Shown here: in pieces, positions 11,916-14,621 of the stretch | How positions within the stretch are numbered: the first letter of the stretch is position 1 | Layout: the number at the start of each line of letters is the position of its first letter | Assembly (NCBI GenBank): GCA_023406715.1 | Contig: JAEXVC010000204.1 | Location: forward strand, 1 to 14,621 | Length of the DNA: 14,621 nt | Direction: 5' to 3' | Source of the DNA: Bacteroidota bacterium | Lineage (GTDB): Bacteria; Bacteroidota; Bacteroidia; Bacteroidales; Tenuifilaceae | Position numbers and translations under genes: made by a program | The notes under the pieces: generated by a model | Told to the model about the DNA's origin: nothing | The model's database searches: none | Seen by the model: the letters and a program-made list of their open reading frames with translations, nothing else

Positions 11916-11946
11916 AAAAGGGAACGTTTCCGTTCCCTTTTCTTTT
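11916..11946. terminator. Two-way intrinsic terminator between aroC and the tRNA genes
   Basis: AAAAGGGAACG (11916-11926) pairs with CGTTCCCTTTT (11931-11941) around a TTTC loop, eleven pairs. The plus strand continues TCTTTT, closing the aromatic operon. The minus strand continues with a T-run (complement of the A's at 11914-11919), closing the tRNA unit. Confidence 0.88.
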
Positions 11947-11947
11947 G

Positions 11948-12022
<75 letters not shown>

Positions 12023-12037
12023 AACTATAGCCCTTTT

Positions 12038-12127
<90 letters not shown>

Positions 12128-12181
12128 GTGGGTCAACTGAAATTCTTCTCTCAACCGCTAACAGGTTTTCGAAAAGCCTGA

Positions 12182-12212
12182 CAAAAGTATTAAAACATCT
12201 GTAATTTGCAAA
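12182..12212 (-). promoter_or_regulatory. Promoter of the tRNA-Ser/tRNA-Pro unit
   Basis: On the minus strand, TTTG (12212-12209), exactly 19 bases, then TACTTTTG (12189-12182): a full match to the Bacteroidota consensus TTTG/TAnnTTTG. RNA would start near 12176, about 50 bases before tRNA-Ser. Confidence 0.82.
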
Positions 12213-12221
12213 ATATAATTT

Positions 12222-12252
12222 AAAAAAAAGAGGAGAAAAATACTTCTCCTCT
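12222..12252 (-). terminator. Terminator of the SPOR-clpS-nfeD-floA operon
   Basis: AGAGGAGAA (12229-12237) pairs with TTCTCCTCT (12244-12252), nine pairs with a 6-base loop. On the minus strand it is followed by a T-run (complement of the A's at 12222-12228). It lies about 20 bases after the floA stop. Confidence 0.85.
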
Positions 12253-12272
12253 CATTTCTAGATGCTTAATTT

Positions 12273-13253
12273 TTATTTCTTTTTATTTTCATTACCTGGT
12301 TTGGCAATATTTTCACGCATATTGGTATCCGCCTCAATATTTTTCAACCTTTGATAGTCCATAATACCCATATTTCCACTACGGAATGCCTCTGCCATTG
12401 CCATTGGTATTTGAGCCTCCGCCTCAATAACCTTAGCACGAGCCTCCTGTGCTTTTGCTTTCATCTCCTGCTCGTAAGCAACCGCCATTGCACGACGCTC
12501 CTCGGCTTTTGCCTGAGCAATATTCTTATCGGCATTAGCTTGGTCCATTTGAAGAACGGCACCAATGTTACGACCAATATCAATATCAGCTATATCAATT
12601 GAAAGAATTTCAAACGCTGTTCCAGCATCAAGACCTTTTTCCAACACAACTCTTGAGATGAAATCAGGGTTTTCTAGCACTTTCTTATGAGAATCGGACG
12701 AACCAATTGACGAAACAATACCCTCACCAACACGAGCAAGAACAGTTTCCTCGCCTGCACCACCGACCAACTGTTTAATATTAGCTCTAACAGTTACGCG
12801 GGCTTTTGCTATAAGCTGAATACCATCCTTTGCAACGGCTGTTACAGGAGGAGTGTTAATTACCTTAGGGTTAACTGACATTTGAACAGCCTCAAACACA
12901 TCGCGACCAGCGAGGTCGATAGCTGTGGCCATTTTAAAATCCAATGGTATATTTGCTTTTTGTGCAGAAACCAATGCATTAACTACTTTCCTAACCCTAC
13001 CACCAGCAAGGTAGTGAGCTTCTAACTGATTGGGGTTAAGTTCCAATCCAGCTTTTGTACCTGTAATCATGGCATCAACAATTTCTCTTGGTGGAACCTT
13101 TCTCCAACGCATAACGATAAGCTGAATAAGCGACATGCGCACATTGGACACTAACGCCTGAAACCACAATCCTAGTGGCACAAAATAGAGGATAATCCAT
13201 AAGCCAACAATACTTACAGCAATTATCACAAGTAAAACACTAAGTTCACTCAT
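12273..13253 (-). CDS. floA: Flotillin-like membrane scaffold protein FloA
   Basis: This 326-residue protein belongs to the bacterial flotillin (YqfA/FloA) family, which forms membrane-bound oligomers in functional microdomains. The N-terminus has a hydrophobic hairpin-like membrane segment (about 5-34). A band-7/SPFH-like region with PPREIVDAMITGTKAGL (54-70) and GRDVFEAVQMSVNPKVI follows, and an Ala- and Glu-rich coiled coil occupies about 230-295 (for example AQAKAEERRAMAVAYEQEM). The length is close to the family norm of about 330. It starts 7 bases after the nfeD stop and is the last gene of its operon. The pairing with NfeD is conserved in many bacteria. Confidence 0.95.
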   Translation of the reverse strand: MSELSVLLVIIAVSIVGLWIILYFVPLGLWFQALVSNVRMSLIQLIVMRWRKVPPREIVDAMITGTKAGLELNPNQLEAHYLAGGRVRKVVNALVSAQKANIPLDFKMATAIDLAGRDVFEAVQMSVNPKVINTPPVTAVAKDGIQLIAKARVTVRANIKQLVGGAGEETVLARVGEGIVSSIGSSDSHKKVLENPDFISRVVLEKGLDAGTAFEILSIDIADIDIGRNIGAVLQMDQANADKNIAQAKAEERRAMAVAYEQEMKAKAQEARAKVIEAEAQIPMAMAEAFRSGNMGIMDYQRLKNIEADTNMRENIAKPGNENKKK

Positions 13254-13260
13254 AGAATTT

Positions 13261-13719
13261 TTATTTAAGTTTTACAATTATTTTACTCCCTTCAACCTTA
13301 ACTACCTCAATGGCTGACTGCTGGTCAATCATTTCGCCAAGCGCTGTCACCTCAACAATATTATCGTTGATTACAGCCTTACCCATAGGTGCCAAACGGC
13401 TAACAGTTATACCCACATCGCCAGGCTTGATAATATGTTCGTACTCCTCAACTGCCCTTGAGTCGATATTCGTACTCAAAGTGGCCCATCGCCAAGTTTT
13501 AGCCCTAAGCGATAAAGCAATTGTAGCCACAGAAGCGACCGCTGTGGATAACAAGATTATATGGCCAGTTGTAGTTCCAAACTGGCTATAGCCCAGATAT
13601 ACTCCAAAAATAATAAGCACAAACCCAGCAATACCAGCAACAGTAATACCAGGAATAATTAGAAACTCTGCAACAAGAAAGATGAGTCCAATTACAATAA
13701 GAACAATGATTAAGGTCAT
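13261..13719 (-). CDS. NfeD-like membrane protein with C-terminal OB-fold domain
   Basis: This 152-residue protein has three predicted membrane helices (about 3-21, 25-45, 52-70) followed by a soluble domain (about 98-152) with GDVGITVSRLAPMGKAVIN, typical of the OB-fold of NfeD proteins. The N-terminal serine protease domain of long NfeD forms is absent, so this is the short type. Short NfeD proteins are thought to work with flotillin-like partners, and here floA lies 7 bases downstream. It starts 9 bases after the clpS stop, so the three genes are probably translated from one message. The exact cellular role is not known. Confidence 0.9.
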   Translation of the reverse strand: MTLIIVLIVIGLIFLVAEFLIIPGITVAGIAGFVLIIFGVYLGYSQFGTTTGHIILLSTAVASVATIALSLRAKTWRWATLSTNIDSRAVEEYEHIIKPGDVGITVSRLAPMGKAVINDNIVEVTALGEMIDQQSAIEVVKVEGSKIIVKLK

Positions 13720-13728
13720 TTCTGAGGA

Positions 13729-14010
13729 TTAATTTAAATTGATTGTAGCACTTAACCCTCTTCTGTTTAACTCAACCATCATGCTCTCCAGCTCATCGCG
13801 CTCACCTCGGCGAACATCACACTTCCCCTTAAAGTGAGTAATAATAGCGCATTGCTCGGCTTGATTTGGCTCATGTCTGCACACGTCAACAAGGGTTTCA
13901 ATAACGAATTCAAATGTGTTCACCTCGTCATTATGCAGAAACAACGTGTAGTTTTCGTTCGTTTCCATATTCACCTCCTCTAAACTGAAAGTTTGTTCAC
14001 GATGACTCAT
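13729..14010 (-). CDS. clpS: ATP-dependent Clp protease adaptor ClpS
   Basis: This 93-residue adaptor delivers N-degron substrates to the Clp protease. The ClpS core runs from about residue 20: YTLFLHNDEVNTFEFVIETL carries the family's Asn-Asp pair (27-28), and ITHFKGKC contains His59, equivalent to the pocket His66 of E. coli. A short flexible N-terminal arm (1-19) precedes it, as expected. The frame extends three codons to a TTG, but the ATG at 14008-14010 is preferred. No clp ATPase gene is nearby. It lies 30 bases after the stop of the SPOR-domain gene, in the same direction, which suggests cotranscription. Confidence 0.92.
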   Translation of the reverse strand: MSHREQTFSLEEVNMETNENYTLFLHNDEVNTFEFVIETLVDVCRHEPNQAEQCAIITHFKGKCDVRRGERDELESMMVELNRRGLSATINLN

Positions 14011-14040
14011 AGGTAACAATTTATTAAGATGCTAATATAG

Positions 14041-14621
14041 CTATTTTTTATCAAGTTCAATAGTTATAACCACAGCGTTTACAATTCCGCTTGCAACAAG
14101 GTTATCTTTCACCCGCTGTGCCTCATCCAAAGTAGAATAGTTCCCCACAAAGAATCCCTTTTGTCCAAGGCCATTATCGGTTCTTGAAATTTCTTTCCCT
14201 GAGGCAATGGTTCTTATGGTTTTGGCTACATCTTCGGGTAACTCATTTTCGTAAACACCCACTTGTATTTTGTAGATTTTCCCGTTATCAACCTCAGTGG
14301 ATTTCGCAGCCTGCACAGCAGTACCCTCCAACGATTGCGCTCTTTGCGGAGTAATCTTTTTACCATTATACCACGCAATGATAAACGCATCCTTAAAGCC
14401 TTTCGACTTAACAACACCCAGCGCATTCTCTGCGCTTGAGTATGTGGTTAAATTTCCAATAAAGTACTTAGTAACCTTACCAACCTTTTCACCAAAAACC
14501 GGAGCCATTCCTTTGAAATACTGAGGTTCGCGAGGAGTGCTAAATGCTCCAATTTGGATTCGATATACAACACCATCTGGCAATGGAGAATCTATTGGTA
14601 TTGGGTTCTCTGCATTATATA
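14041..14621 (-). CDS. Protein with two SPOR-like domains, C-terminal part (cut by window edge)
   Basis: The frame is open from the window edge to a TAG at 14041-14043: about 193 residues, start not seen. It contains two copies of a SPOR-like module. The first begins VYRIQIGAFSTPRE and includes KYFIGNLTTYSSAENAL; the second begins IYKIQVGVYENELPED and includes GFFVGNYSTLDEAQRVKDNL. Between them lies a linker with WYNGKKITPQRAQ. SPOR domains bind denuded glycan strands of peptidoglycan, so the protein probably acts at the cell wall, in the periplasm or outer membrane. What comes before the repeats is unknown, so no specific function can be given. It is the first visible gene of the minus-strand operon with clpS, nfeD and floA. 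Confidence 0.82.
   Translation of the reverse strand, partial: YNAENPIPIDSPLPDGVVYRIQIGAFSTPREPQYFKGMAPVFGEKVGKVTKYFIGNLTTYSSAENALGVVKSKGFKDAFIIAWYNGKKITPQRAQSLEGTAVQAAKSTEVDNGKIYKIQVGVYENELPEDVAKTIRTIASGKEISRTDNGLGQKGFFVGNYSTLDEAQRVKDNLVASGIVNAVVITIELDKK

Overview
The window looks like a chromosomal segment of a Bacteroidota (Bacteroidales-like) bacterium. The evidence is a short 287-residue primary sigma factor, a Rho with a Bacteroidota-style charged N-terminal insert, tRNA genes without encoded CCA, a type I-beta DAHP synthase fused to chorismate mutase, and promoters that fit TTTG, about 19 bases, TAnnTTTG. The species cannot be named from the sequence alone.

Layout. 1-456 (minus) is the 5' part of rho. 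897-1760 (plus) is rpoD, ended by a strong terminator. 1941-2591 (plus) is rpe, which converges on trpG/pabA (2588-3163, minus) with overlapping stop codons. 3204-3844 is a regulatory region. From 3845 to 11874 (plus) runs an eight-gene aromatic amino acid cluster: pheA, tyrA, DAHP synthase-chorismate mutase, aroB, aroD, aroE, aroA, aroC. Together these cover the route from PEP plus erythrose 4-phosphate to chorismate and on to phenylpyruvate and 4-hydroxyphenylpyruvate. Only shikimate kinase and the final aminotransferase are absent from the window. A two-way terminator separates aroC from tRNA-Pro and tRNA-Ser (minus). 12273-14621 (minus) is a second operon: a SPOR-domain protein (cut by the window edge), clpS, nfeD and floA.

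Main discovery. The gap before pheA holds two tiny reading frames in tandem (3346-3414, 22 residues; 3582-3647, 21 residues). Each is packed with Phe and Tyr codons. Each is followed by a GC-rich hairpin with a U-tract, and each overlaps at its 3' end a segment that can pair with the 5' arm of that hairpin. This is the architecture of leader-peptide transcription attenuation, present twice in series in front of the aromatic operon.

Second discovery. Gene junctions carry degenerate tracts with a strict 7-base period (nine tracts of several sequence families). They form part of a terminator, 5' leaders, and even the start or stop codons of neighbouring genes. A separate dispersed inverted repeat, with ends TGTCATnCTGA and TCAGnATGACA, occurs three times, each time inside the aromatic cluster.
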